This document shows, one piece after another, positions 1 through 9,766 of a DNA stretch of 64,000 nucleotides (the stretch's first letter is position 1; each line of letters begins with the position of its first letter). The DNA lies in assembly GCA_964036045.1 (NCBI GenBank), contig OZ038380.1, positions 188,439,194 to 188,503,193 of the forward strand, in the 5' to 3' direction. The notes beneath the pieces were generated by a model. It had not been told where the DNA came from and searched no databases. It was given only the letters and a program-made list of their open reading frames with translations. Made by a program: the position numbers and the translations under genes. This DNA comes from Eutreptiella sp. 'Long Island Sound 2002'. Its lineage: Eukaryota > Euglenozoa > Euglenophyceae > Eutreptiales > Eutreptiaceae.

Positions 1-643
1 AACGCAAATCAGGAGCCAGTACGCACGACGAAAGGGTGGCAGAGGGATCACAACCGCATCTCTTCTATTTTCTGATCTAAACACATCCGATTCAACGGAC
101 CATCTCCTCCTCCAACACTAGACCTGGCGGGCTGACAAGTGAAACATCTGAGGCCCCGGTCAGATCCGGAAGGGAAACTCTGCACTGCACTGTGTGTGCC
201 AATCCCAGGAGCCTCGTCTGACCGCCATGCCACTGTGATGAGGTACCCCCCCAGGCTCAAACTGAACGTAAGGTGGTGCCGCTGCAGAGATCCCAAGCTG
301 CCCAGATGCTTCACATTTCGACTAACCCCGCACCTTGCCTGCTGCAAAGGATGGTGAACTCAGTCTGGTCGCACATGACACCTTTGCTGAAGCGCTTGCA
401 GGTGGTTATGGTCAGGAAAAACGGTTACATGGGGTCAGCTTGGTGGACCAGAGGGTGTGTTAGGACAAGGGGGAGGGATGCGTGTCACAAAGGCCAGGTA
501 AGTATGCAGGGTAAGAGGGGGGGGGGGGGGGCTCAAACTCAAGGAAATCCAGATTTTGTGCTGTCCGACATGAAACCAAATACCTCACCACCAGGGCACT
601 GCGAAGGCAACCCAAGCAGCGTATGTCAGCGTATGTCGGAGTA

Positions 644-1039
644 CCCCCCCCCCCTTGCGCAAACACGGGCCAGGTTCTGGTTCCAGGACCAAAAGTGCGG
701 AAACACGGGGTCCCCGTGTTTGGACAAGCCCGTGTTAGCGCGCGGCACGTACTGCGGAACACAAGTTGCAGGCATAGCCCAACCAATCGTTCATGACAAT
801 GAAAGAGTGTCCAACAGACCAGCATACACCCCAGAGTACAAGAGCACATGGAATTATAGCTGTAGTAACACTTTGTCACCCATATTGACCCTTCCTGCAT
901 CCTGCACAAAGCTATAAACCACGTTCTCTATTGGATCAGAACCACAAAAACGACGGTTCAAAAAAAAAGGACCAAAAGTGCGGAAACACGGGGTCTCCGT
1001 GTTTGGACAAGCCCGTGTTAGCGCAAGGGGGGGGGGGGG
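644..1039. mobile_element. MITE-like element ending in C-run/G-run inverted termini
   Basis: The left end is an 11-base C run followed by TTGCGC; the right end is GCGCAA followed by a 13-base G run, so the ends are inverted repeats (with GGGC/GCCC just inside). A 56-base segment is present twice in direct orientation inside, at 686-741 and 969-1024, with a single substitution. The same plan (C run plus TTG, about 400 bases, duplicated internal segment) occurs at 52519-52917. No clear target duplication was found here. No coding content. Confidence 0.5.
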
Positions 1040-1828
1040 AACCTCGACCCTTTGCACCATTTCCCCTTCATCACATGTCCCGCATATCTGACGTCCACCG
1101 AACCCAAGTGGGGGATGCAATTCCAAATGGCCATTGGCCCATTACCTGACCACCAGTGCCTTGCAAATCCGAGCATACTCACCTCCGGTCGCCGGGTTAA
1201 TACGTGACTGGGGTGGCGCGGTCGGGCCCCTGAGAGGAGGGTAGGTATTCGGGGGATGGGGGGGACCAGGGATCCGCAGTGGCACTTTGGGTGGCAATCA
1301 TCTGGTGTCCGCGTCCTCCAGTGTTCCCTCTCTTGCCTCTTGGGGCATGAAGCAGGAACACCCCAACGCAACACGAAGTGCGTTCAAACCCTCCACCTGC
1401 CCATGTCCCACGCCCCAAGGGTTGGGCACCTGTTCAAGAGAAGCCCCGGTGCCAAGGGACGGCCATTCATCGCCCAGTTCCAGGCTCCCCTCAATCCCCT
1501 GGCTTTCTCTGAGTTTTTCCTCTTTTGTCCTCCTTGCTTGACTAGCCCATCTTCTTCCCGCTTTCTACCCGGCATCCCCCGTGCTTTGGAGGGACTGGCC
1601 GGTGGCATAAAGCCACTCCGGTCCAACGGCACCCGGGCCTTCGTTGGGCGCGGCACATTGCGTTGTTGCGGACGAATGGGGCAGCACCGGGTCACGGTTA
1701 TGAAAGGGTAAAGGCACAGGTCAGGTCAGGTAAAGCAGCGCCGGTGACCCACATTCACGTGGACACACACAAGCAACAGGCAGGGCACTGGGCAAGGCGG
1801 CTGGAATGCGCTAGGTCAAAACAAAGGC
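1040..1828. other. no gene recognised
   Basis: Reading frames on both strands are open over a few hundred bases but are proline/glycine/arginine rich and have no recognisable motif or splice-supported exon. Ends at a hAT-like insertion. Confidence 0.4.
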
Positions 1829-2144
1829 CAGGGGGTGCCGTAATGAAAAAAAAAAACTCGGAGTGTCCAATACGCCCTACGATGGCGGCCGGTGGGTAAC
1901 CGATGGCGGTTGGTGGGTAACCGATGGCCATTGGTGTGTAACCGATGGCGGTTGGTGGGTAACCGATGGCGGTTGGTGTGTGGCCGATGGCGGTTGGTGG
2001 GTAACCGATGGTGGTTGGTGTGTAACCGATGGCGGTTGGTGTGTAACCGATGGCGGTTGGTGGGTAGCCACCAAACATCAGAGAGTGGATGCCATAGCAA
2101 AAAAAAAAGCGGGGGGAAGGTGAGCGTCCCTATGGCACCCCCTG
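1829..2144. mobile_element. hAT-like non-autonomous element carrying a minisatellite
   Basis: The ends are inverted repeats CAGGGGGTGCCGTA (left) and TATGGCACCCCCTG (right, one mismatch when reversed). The element is flanked by a perfect 8-bp direct repeat ACAAAGGC at 1821-1828 and 2145-2152. An 8-bp target duplication with CAGGG termini is the hAT superfamily signature. The interior is A runs and nine 21-bp minisatellite units; there is no transposase. Confidence 0.8.
1880..2068. repeat. 21-bp minisatellite, nine units
   Basis: Nine units of a 21-base sequence beginning CGATGGCGGTTGGTGGGTAA, with a few substitutions between units. Because 21 is a multiple of three, several frames on both strands stay open and give repetitive proteins; these are artefacts. 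It lies wholly inside the hAT-like element at 1829-2144. Confidence 0.95.
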
Positions 2145-2392
2145 ACAAAGGCACGTCCAAACGCGGCACTGGGCGCCTTTTTGCAATGAGGGACAGATGA
2201 TGGTCAGCAACTCCAGACTGCGTCCTCGGGACTGTCCCTTGGTGCAGCGCCTGTGGAGTACAGGCAATGTTCCTGCCCTGCGTTCTTGAACCGGGTCAGA
2301 GATCACCCTGCACATCACACCCTCAATAGACACCCGTGCGCGCACCCACACACTCACTCAGGCAGCAGTCAATACAGCCTGAGTGCTCTTTT

Positions 2393-2417
2393 CACACACA
2401 CACACACACACACACAC
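2393..2417. repeat. (CA)n microsatellite, tail of the adjacent ribozyme-like element
   Basis: Uninterrupted CA repeat. On the minus strand it is the TG tail directly downstream of the hammerhead-like copy at 2420-2513. Confidence 0.9.
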
Positions 2418-2419
2418 GT

Positions 2420-2513
2420 TGGGAACCGCAAGAACAAGAACAAAAACACAAGAAAAGCGGTTGGAGTAAACTCCTCAGGAGCTGCAGAGCAGCCCTAGAC
2501 GTCTTTCGGTCTG
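2420..2513 (-). ncRNA. hammerhead-like ribozyme, family 1, copy 1
   Basis: Minus-strand order: GAAA (2507-2504), palindrome GACGTC, U-A (2497-2496, expected cleavage after 2496), stem I GGGCTGC-TCT-GCAGCTC (seven pairs, one G-U), then CTGAGGA (2478-2472) and G. These match the hammerhead core boxes and leave no extra base between them. Further downstream AACCGC and GCGGTT can pair around a U-rich loop, followed by a TG tail. Stem II (AGACC against GTTTA) is weak. Near-identical copies lie at 19650-19741 and 43268-43357. Confidence 0.5.
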
Positions 2514-2519
2514 TTGAAG

Positions 2520-4892
2520 TGGGACGGAGTGCAAGACGGTGCTGGTGTGCAGAAGTGCAGAACCACTCGCTCCTGCCCTCCAGACCCAACTAATTCTTGG
2601 AGGAGCCCGAGTTTACTACCCTACCAATGTTCTGCGACATAATTCAGTGTTGGTGCCACCACCCAACCGCACACGCACAAAGAAAGGCCGTCAGTACCTC
2701 AGCGAAAGACGCAAACACACACACGCACATGCACACACCCCACTGTGAAGAGAAAATTGGCTCCATTTCCCAATGTTTCTGTATTTTGTTGCCCTTGAGT
2801 ACCATTGATTCCGTGCTGAAGGGGGGCTTGACAGATGGCCCACCTGCCATTGCGGAGGCGCTGGCAACCGGGACAAGGCGTCGCTGGTTGGGACGATCGT
2901 TGCGCCACTGCTTCGGTGTTGACACAAGGTGTGTCCCGTGTTAGCCGGCGCGCACTGCCTGCCCCCTGCGCACACCACGGGCACCCGTATACAACCCCCC
3001 GTCACCGACCTGTCAACGCGTGTCTACGCACAAGTTGAGCTGTGGGACGGTCCCGTGCTACTGGCAGAAGAAGGATTTCGGGGGTGGGAAGGCGGGGGGC
3101 TGCGGGCCAGTGCCCTGCAGCAGACCACACCTTCGAGGGGCCACGGGGGCTGGGACATGGTACCGAGTGAAGGACCGAGCTGTTAGAGGCCCATCGGACG
3201 CGGCCCCACGATGTTCTGTGTGTGGGCGTCTTCTGTGAGCATGTGTCGAACTTAGGGGTCCCTGTAGCCCGAGGGAGGGGGAGGCTCGGGGAGACGCAGC
3301 CCCACCCGATGTCCGGCCCCCAGCATCGCACTGCTCGGCCCCGTCCCTGCCTCCCCATAGACGGACCCCGGCCCTCGGCATGCCCCTCCCGAGTGATCGC
3401 AGGCCGCGGTGTATGCGTCCCCCCTCTCCGTGGCAGGGGTCTGTGTCCTCAGGCCGCGTACCGGATCCCACGTGGGCGTCTTCATTCGGCACTGGGGGCT
3501 CGTGGCCATCGAAATACCAAGACGCAACCCAGTGCAATGGGGTCGCAGTGGGCGGATGGGGGCTGTGGCTGCTTGTGTCTTGAGTCGGCCCCGCCATACG
3601 CCCGGGCCTCAGATCCGCACGCAATCGTCCCGCAGCCCCCTCCCCGTACCCTCCCCCCAGCCCCCCTCAAACCCCATCCCATGGCTTCACATCCCCCACA
3701 ATGTCCTGCACCCACACCAGACGGCCTCACAGGCGCACACCCTCCCCAGCACCAGACACCCTCCGGGCTACAGCGATCTGCAACCTGCTGAGTACTTCCG
3801 TCCGTGCGTCAGTCGCCTCCCCTGCCCCCTCCCCCCTCCCCTGATGAGGCCAGGCTCCAACTTTGGCCACCAATTTGTTCTTCCGGGCACACGTCCAACA
3901 GAGATGGTCCTGATGCACCGATGGCCCCACAACTCATGGTAACGGCTGGTTTGATGTGACTGGATCGAATTTCACGGCGTATTGCAGGTCAGTGTTGCCC
4001 CCACAGAGAAGTACATCGGTGTTGCACGTATTATTGGTACTGCGCTGGGGTGTAATCCAGGAGTTGCGCCAGCAGATTGCTCTGGCTGAGAGCCGTGATG
4101 GAGCAGGACACCAGCAGCTGCAAGTCAGGGATCAGTGTTATGCAGGCCACCAACTGCCAAAGGGATCTGCGTAGAAGATCACAGGTGGTGCAGAGTGACG
4201 CGTGCAGGAAGCGACACACAGCGGAAAGGGCAAACATTCATGTACAAACAATGACTTGCAGCACATGGCTGACCACCTCAATGTGTGCTGCAAAGCAGCC
4301 TTGCAAACAGCAACGAACCTAATGTTGACATCACGACCAGCACAAATGCTGCAAAAGGCGCATGGACACACGCAGATACCTTTGGCATCAACAGCACGCA
4401 CGATGCACGAGCATGGTTTCACGTACAGAAGAAGAAATGCGGGCTCCGGAATGTGAAGTTCATAGCAGGCTATGAACAGACAACAGTAGCAAACAAATAA
4501 TGCAGGTGATGAAACTCTTGCTCATCGCTTTAACTTCTCCGTGTCCTCAGTGTGAATATCCTTGTTGTGCTCGTGTCAGCAATAAGAAAACGCGCCACGC
4601 ATCAGGTGCCTTTTCGTAGGCTAAGACACATAGCCATTGGTGAGTGCCACACACACTATGGCAGACACACAGCAATTACCGTCAGTATGATCAGTTCAAG
4701 GCAAGACATGTCAATAGCATAGGCATAGGCGCCATTCTAAGACAGTAGACACTGTGCAGTTTTCTGTGGTTACTAAGATGCTGGGCAGGTTTGAGCACTT
4801 CAAAATCAATAGTGCACAGCTGCTAGCCAAGACCCACAGTAACCACGGTGAGCACACCCTAGCAAGCCATGCAACTGTCCGGCTGTCTTGAA
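2520..4892. other. no confident gene; possible minus-strand exons at 3850-4180
   Basis: Mostly GC-rich sequence without a supported gene. On the minus strand at about 3850-4180 two short protein-like stretches are seen in different frames: one contains DVLLCGGNTDLQYAVKFDP (about 3955-4015), which faintly recalls a galactose/glyoxal-oxidase blade, and one contains LLQLLDYTP-like sequence near 4045-4180. No consistent splicing joins them, so no gene is called. Confidence 0.2.
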
Positions 4893-5034
4893 CTTGTTGA
4901 TGTAGCCCCAAGAAGTACAGGCACTAAGAAGGTCAAAAACACTGTGAGCACCACCAGGAGCCACTTGTTGATGTAGCCCCAAGAAGTACAGGCACTAAGA
5001 AGGTCAAAAACACTGTGAGCACCACCAGGAGCCA
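4893..5034. repeat. perfect 71-bp tandem duplication
   Basis: The 71 bases at 4893-4963 are repeated exactly at 4964-5034, beginning CTTGTTGATGTAGCCCC and ending CACCAGGAGCCA. No protein feature is evident across it. Confidence 0.95.
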
Positions 5035-7098
5035 ATTCAAAAAGCGAGCGTGGTTCGTTTGCTAGGGTAGGCCTACCGCTTCCCCACCGTCTTGTGGTTA
5101 GTCATCTTTGGATTACAGGATACCCTTGTTGGGTGTCACCACCCAAGCAAACACATAAACCACCGGTACCCATTGAGGCAAGACAGGCATGCACCGAAAA
5201 ACAGTTTGGACGGCGGTCCAAAGGGGGCTAACTGTCACATCCTCACCAGACACTGCTGGGAGGTAGCCGTGTCAAGAAAGATGGGGAAATTGTGGTTCTA
5301 GTGGGGCTCATAGCTTGATGGTCCCAAGGGAGGCGGGTAGGATGTTTGAAATTTTTGCATCACCGTGCCATATGACGTGCTGTTTATGTGTCACGGCTGC
5401 ACTGGAAAGGGGCGACTGAAATGGGGGGCTGAAAAGGTAGGCTGCCGTCGCCTTGCACGAATGTGAATGCAAGTTTCAAATTTGTGTGACGTTGACCACC
5501 GCTAAGCATGAATGGCCACTAAGCATGGCAAATTGCACCCATACTCTAAAATTATGTGACCAAGAGCCATAGGATTCCAACCAACATGTGAGACCTATTA
5601 TGGCACCAGTGAAAAATGCATATGAGGTATCAGGGTATCACGAGATGAGAAGACTAGAGGGGAGCACAAAACTTTGACACAGTCCTAGTTAAGGGAGAAA
5701 ACGCAGCATGGACCGATGCCAGTTTGCTTTCCATAAAGCATCAATTCCAACACCGAGGTGGAGTAGTGAAGGCACAAATCGGCACGAATCGGGGCAAAGC
5801 TATTTCGCTTGCGTGCACATGTACAGATCTTCCACACTCCATAGTTCAAGATTGCAGACTCAACACGAAGGGGCAAAGGGTGCAGGAAGGGTAGACCGTA
5901 AGTCACCATGCACGTACAGCATCACCGGAAGAAGCACATCGTCAGGCAAGGAAGACCTATGCTCTAGTGGAAGACTGAATGGATCACACTGCGAAAACTT
6001 GTGGTAATTGGCCAAGCCCAAGAACACGAAAGAGTGGTATCCGCCCAACTCCAGCAGCTGCGCAGTCACATCGTCACGTGCAAGGGCCTATGCAAAAGGC
6101 GGCCGGACCTGAACACCCCTGACGACTCTGCCTCACTGTAGGTGCCGTCAGATGCAATCGATGGCTGTGGTGTGCGCAGGGCTTTGTACACACCACGAAC
6201 GATGCGGCATTACGGCACCACGAACCATCGCAATTCAAAGAGGCTTCACACTCCGCGGCCTCCGTGCAACGGCCGTACACTACACTTCGCGCCCTTTTGC
6301 AACAGAGAACATGCCCCGTCTCGTTTCTACAACAGATTGGGCGACAACGGGCGTCGTGGACCACAGGAGCGGGGCCTGCACTGCGCCCCGCTCCCGTAGC
6401 AGTCCGGCCGTGACGTGAAAACAGGCGGTGTTGGGGGGGGACCAACAAAGCCCCACAGCGGCAGAGCAGCGGCCCAGTCCGAAACGGGGGCTGCGTGCCA
6501 TACTGGAATATGCGTCTGCTGGTGTCGGCGGCTGCCAGATACAACCCCACTCAACCCCCAGGAGGGGGGGTCCATCTGGTCGTTTGGGAGGATACCGAGT
6601 AGTACACCTGGTGTCCAGTGACCTGCGTGTGGGTTGACGTTGGGGGTCTGCGGGGGGACTGGGAGGGGGGGGGGGGGGTAAGGTATGCCTTGAAGGCAAA
6701 ACAAAGGTGGAGCGGAGACGGGAGACGGGGAGGACGTGTGTGCGGATGGCCAGGGACAGCAATGCCCGTACCACCGCTGCCAATGGCTGCAGTCCGCCCC
6801 CCCGGCCAGCGCTGACACGCGTCACCTCCCGTCCTCCGTACACCATGACATTCGGAGGAGGCTCACCAAAACACTTGGTGTCAGGCTAGGGGCCTGCCCA
6901 CCCCTTTCGATCGGTGAGTGTGTGGTGCGGGGGGGGGGGGGGTGCTCCGCCAGTGATATCCGTGAACTCTCTGACAGTCTGGACAGCATTGGTTTCCTCT
7001 TGGCTGGTCACTGTCCCTGTACACCCAATACTATCGCAGGGGCGTGGTGTCACAATTGGCCTGTACTCTCAGAATTGCGCCCATGGGTTTGACCAGCA

Positions 7099-7152
<54 letters not shown>

Positions 7153-8330
7153 CAAGGTATCAATTCCAATCATGCCCAAACTGCAAGGTCCAACATTCCT
7201 ACATCCTACCACTAGTGCAAATCATCAGTTCTGTGTTCGGCCCTGCAGGGGGGCAATTGTGTGTGTGTGTGTGTGTGTGTGTGACAGGACGGTTATGTCC
7301 TGATCCATGTCTCCTTTCCCTATCTATGTCAGCTCAGGACCATGCCCCTGCTGGGTCTCCCCTACCCTGGGCCAGATTGGAGGCAGTGGGAGCCCGGGAT
7401 CCGCGGAGGGTGTTCATACACCCGCATCCACGTGGGGAGTGGCCCAATGCAGGCCACAGCAAGCAGGTAAACAGCGACCTGAGGGGCACCACCTGGTCCA
7501 TGTTTCCCGCTCCAGTCAGTAATGACGGTAATATGAATTAGGAGCGGGTTGACACATCTTGAATTTCTCCCCTCCTCTATCCAGTGGCAGTCGGTAGGGG
7601 TTGGAGAGAAGTATTGACCTGTGACCTCAGAGATTGTGCCAGGGAGACTGTTAGCCTTTTACCTCACCCCCTGGCCATGATCTTCCACAAACACAATGGT
7701 TCGCCTTGCACTCCCTGTCACCGTCATCGCAGAAAGGCGCCCAGCCTACATGACTGTTTGCATGTCCTTCATGTTTGCTGTTCTGTGTTTGGCCTAACTA
7801 GAAATGCAGACACCCAGTGCACATCCTTGCCTGTGATTCTTGGCTCCACACCATGTCATTGGGCCTTTGCAGCATGTGTGTGTGTGTGTGTGTGTGTGTC
7901 CATATGTGCCTGTGGATGCTTTCTGAATGTCTGCTTTTTCGAAGAGTGCCCATTTGTCTGCCTGGCACAATAGTGTTCACAGTGTGAAGAGACACCCGTG
8001 AATCGATCTGTTGCTGATGCCGCAATCTGTTTGTTGTGTGCGCGACCAATCACCCCATGTGTATGTGTATGCTTGTGTGTGGACATACAGCTGTCCCCTC
8101 CACAGGGTGTTGGGGCGTGCATGCAGGCGAGCACTCATGCATACGCCTTTGCCCTTCCTGCTCCCCTCTTCGTGTCCTGCCATGTCCATGCCCAGATGCC
8201 CTTTTCATGTGCGCCTTTCCCCTTGCCCACCCGCACCCCCTCCCCCTCTGCCGCTGTCCACTCCTTGCTTGCAGGGCAAACGTGTGACGTTCAGTGCCTC
8301 AGTGGAATCAACCAGGGGGGCGGGGCATAC
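5035..8330. other. no confident gene; microsatellites and one protein-like minus frame
   Basis: Relatively AT-richer to about 6.0 kb, then GC-rich. A minus-strand stretch at about 5690-6070 reads as protein in two overlapping frames (for example LGGYHSFVFLGLANYHKF and LCLHYSTSVLELM), but neither frame is complete and no family is assigned. GT repeats lie at 7102-7151, 7259-7283 and 7875-7899. Confidence 0.25.
7102..7151. repeat. (GT)25 microsatellite
   Basis: Fifty uninterrupted bases of GT. A shorter GT tract follows at 7259-7283. Confidence 0.95.
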
Positions 8331-9055
8331 CATGGGGGGCAGTGGCTCGTCCTCGGCAGCGGTGTACGCAGACCCCACTGCGGCGTCACGGGCCGTGACC
8401 CACCCGTCCCGCAGCATCGCGTAGATCTCCAGAGTGGCGACCTGTGATGCACCCCCACGGGGGTGGAGCAGGGTCTGCCAACACGGTCGCAGCAGGTGCG
8501 CCCTCGGTCCGACTCTATCCACGCACAATGGCACGCCCAAGCACACGACCAAACTCCCCTTCCTCCCCCCAAAATACACACGCCACCCGAAGAACAGCGC
8601 GGCACAGAGCCATAGGGGAGGGGCGTCAGACCTACTTGACTCCGCGAGAGGGTCCCCGCACCACCACCCCTCCATTGCTGAGGCGGACACACGTGCACGC
8701 CACACGTCCCTCACAGCCACGGGGCCCACAAGGGCCTACCCACCGGCAGCGGCGCCATAAGTCGAGGCCGTGTACCAGGACGATGGCTCGGACAAGAGCG
8801 TGGCTTAGACAAGGCCCTGCATTTGGTCTCGGATGCAGCCACGCATGTGGCTCCGGCTGCGGCCGTCACGACGTTCAGTGCCCGAGGGAAGGGCAATGCC
8901 CTCCACATGCCCTCCCCCGGACGCGGGGCACCCAAGCAGAGCCATACCCGAGCGGCGACAGTATCCCGTTTGGCGTGCGGGATCCAGCCGGGGGCCTCCG
9001 GGCTGCGTGACCACCCAACGGCCTGGGCCAGGAGGTCCGGAATGGCGTCTGCGCC
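8331..9055 (-). CDS. unidentified protein, two consecutive exons (partial gene)
   Basis: Two minus-strand exons are supported by splice borders and phase. Exon 9055-8948 (36 codons) follows an acceptor ending TTGACAG and ends at CGG|GTATGG; it contains DLLAQAVGWSRSPEAPGW and KRDTVAAR. Exon 8441-8331 (37 codons) follows CATCACAG and ends ATG|GTATGC; it contains ATLEIYAMLRDGWVTARDAA. Both are phase 0 at each end, so they join in frame. The joined peptide looks helical and well-mixed in composition. I do not recognise the family. No 5' or 3' end was found; it lies downstream of the TPR gene's stop on the same strand, so it is a separate gene or an alternative 3' part of it. Confidence 0.45.
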
Positions 9056-9524
9056 CTGTCAACGGGACAAGCGTGTGCAAGGCCCCCACCCTGCGGATGC
9101 ATTAGCCTGACCAAGCCCTAATGCCACAAGCGAGCAAACAATTGCTCAATGCTTGCGCGGTACCAGGCATTGTACATCATTAAAGCATTGTTGGCGGGCT
9201 GTCAAAGTTCCATTCTTTCTTCCAATGAATAACACAATGACATGAACCCGGCCTTTATACGCACCATCATGGCCCCCAACTTCAAAATCGAAGAAATCAC
9301 CTCGGGTACAAGAAGGACCATACCCAACCCAAATGATTGGCTACATAACCCCTGCCATCTCGGGGGTCGCCAATAGAAGGGGACAAATTCAGAAGGGGCT
9401 ACTATCACCCCTGCGTTCTTGGGGGCAGATAGTTTGGTGAGGGGGGGGGGGGGGGGCAAAAACAGGCCCGGGTGGGTAATGGCCAAAAAAAAGATGCCCA
9501 GCGCGCGAATACTGCCCCACTGTC

Positions 9525-9594
9525 GGTTACAGATGCCCTTGAGGCTGGGCGCCCTGGAGGGGGAGGGGGGGTTCCCCCTTCCAATGCATCCCTG
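9525..9594. mobile_element. truncated copy of the 11091-type hAT-like element
   Basis: About 70 bases match the right end of the element at 11091-11306, including GGCTGGGCGCCCTGGAGG and the terminus CCAATGCATCCCTG. The left end is missing. Confidence 0.6.
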
Positions 9595-9766
9595 GGACCC
9601 CCCTCCACCCCTGAACCCGCCCCTCGCCCGTGGGGCTGCAGCGGTCGGGCACTGTGCCGCATGCCGTGTGTCCAAGCATCACATCCCCCAAAAGGAGGGG
9701 GGGGGGGCACAGGTGTAGGCCACGGGGAGTCCGTGTGAGTGTGTGTGGGGTGTGGAGGGGGGGTGC

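Noticed and set aside
1880-2068. CRISPR-like array
   Set aside because: Units are directly adjacent without unique spacers, and the organism is a eukaryote.
1755-2200. Repetitive open frames over the 21-bp minisatellite on both strands
   Set aside because: The unit length is a multiple of three, so frames without a stop in the unit stay open; the proteins are pure repeats inside a transposable element.
3850-4180. Galactose/glyoxal oxidase gene
   Set aside because: Only one short CGGNTDL stretch recalls the family, and adjacent protein-like pieces lie in different frames without splice support.
5690-6070. hAT transposase C-terminus
   Set aside because: RKRN followed by LCLHYSTSVLEL is suggestive, but the similarity is too short and no other transposase block was found.
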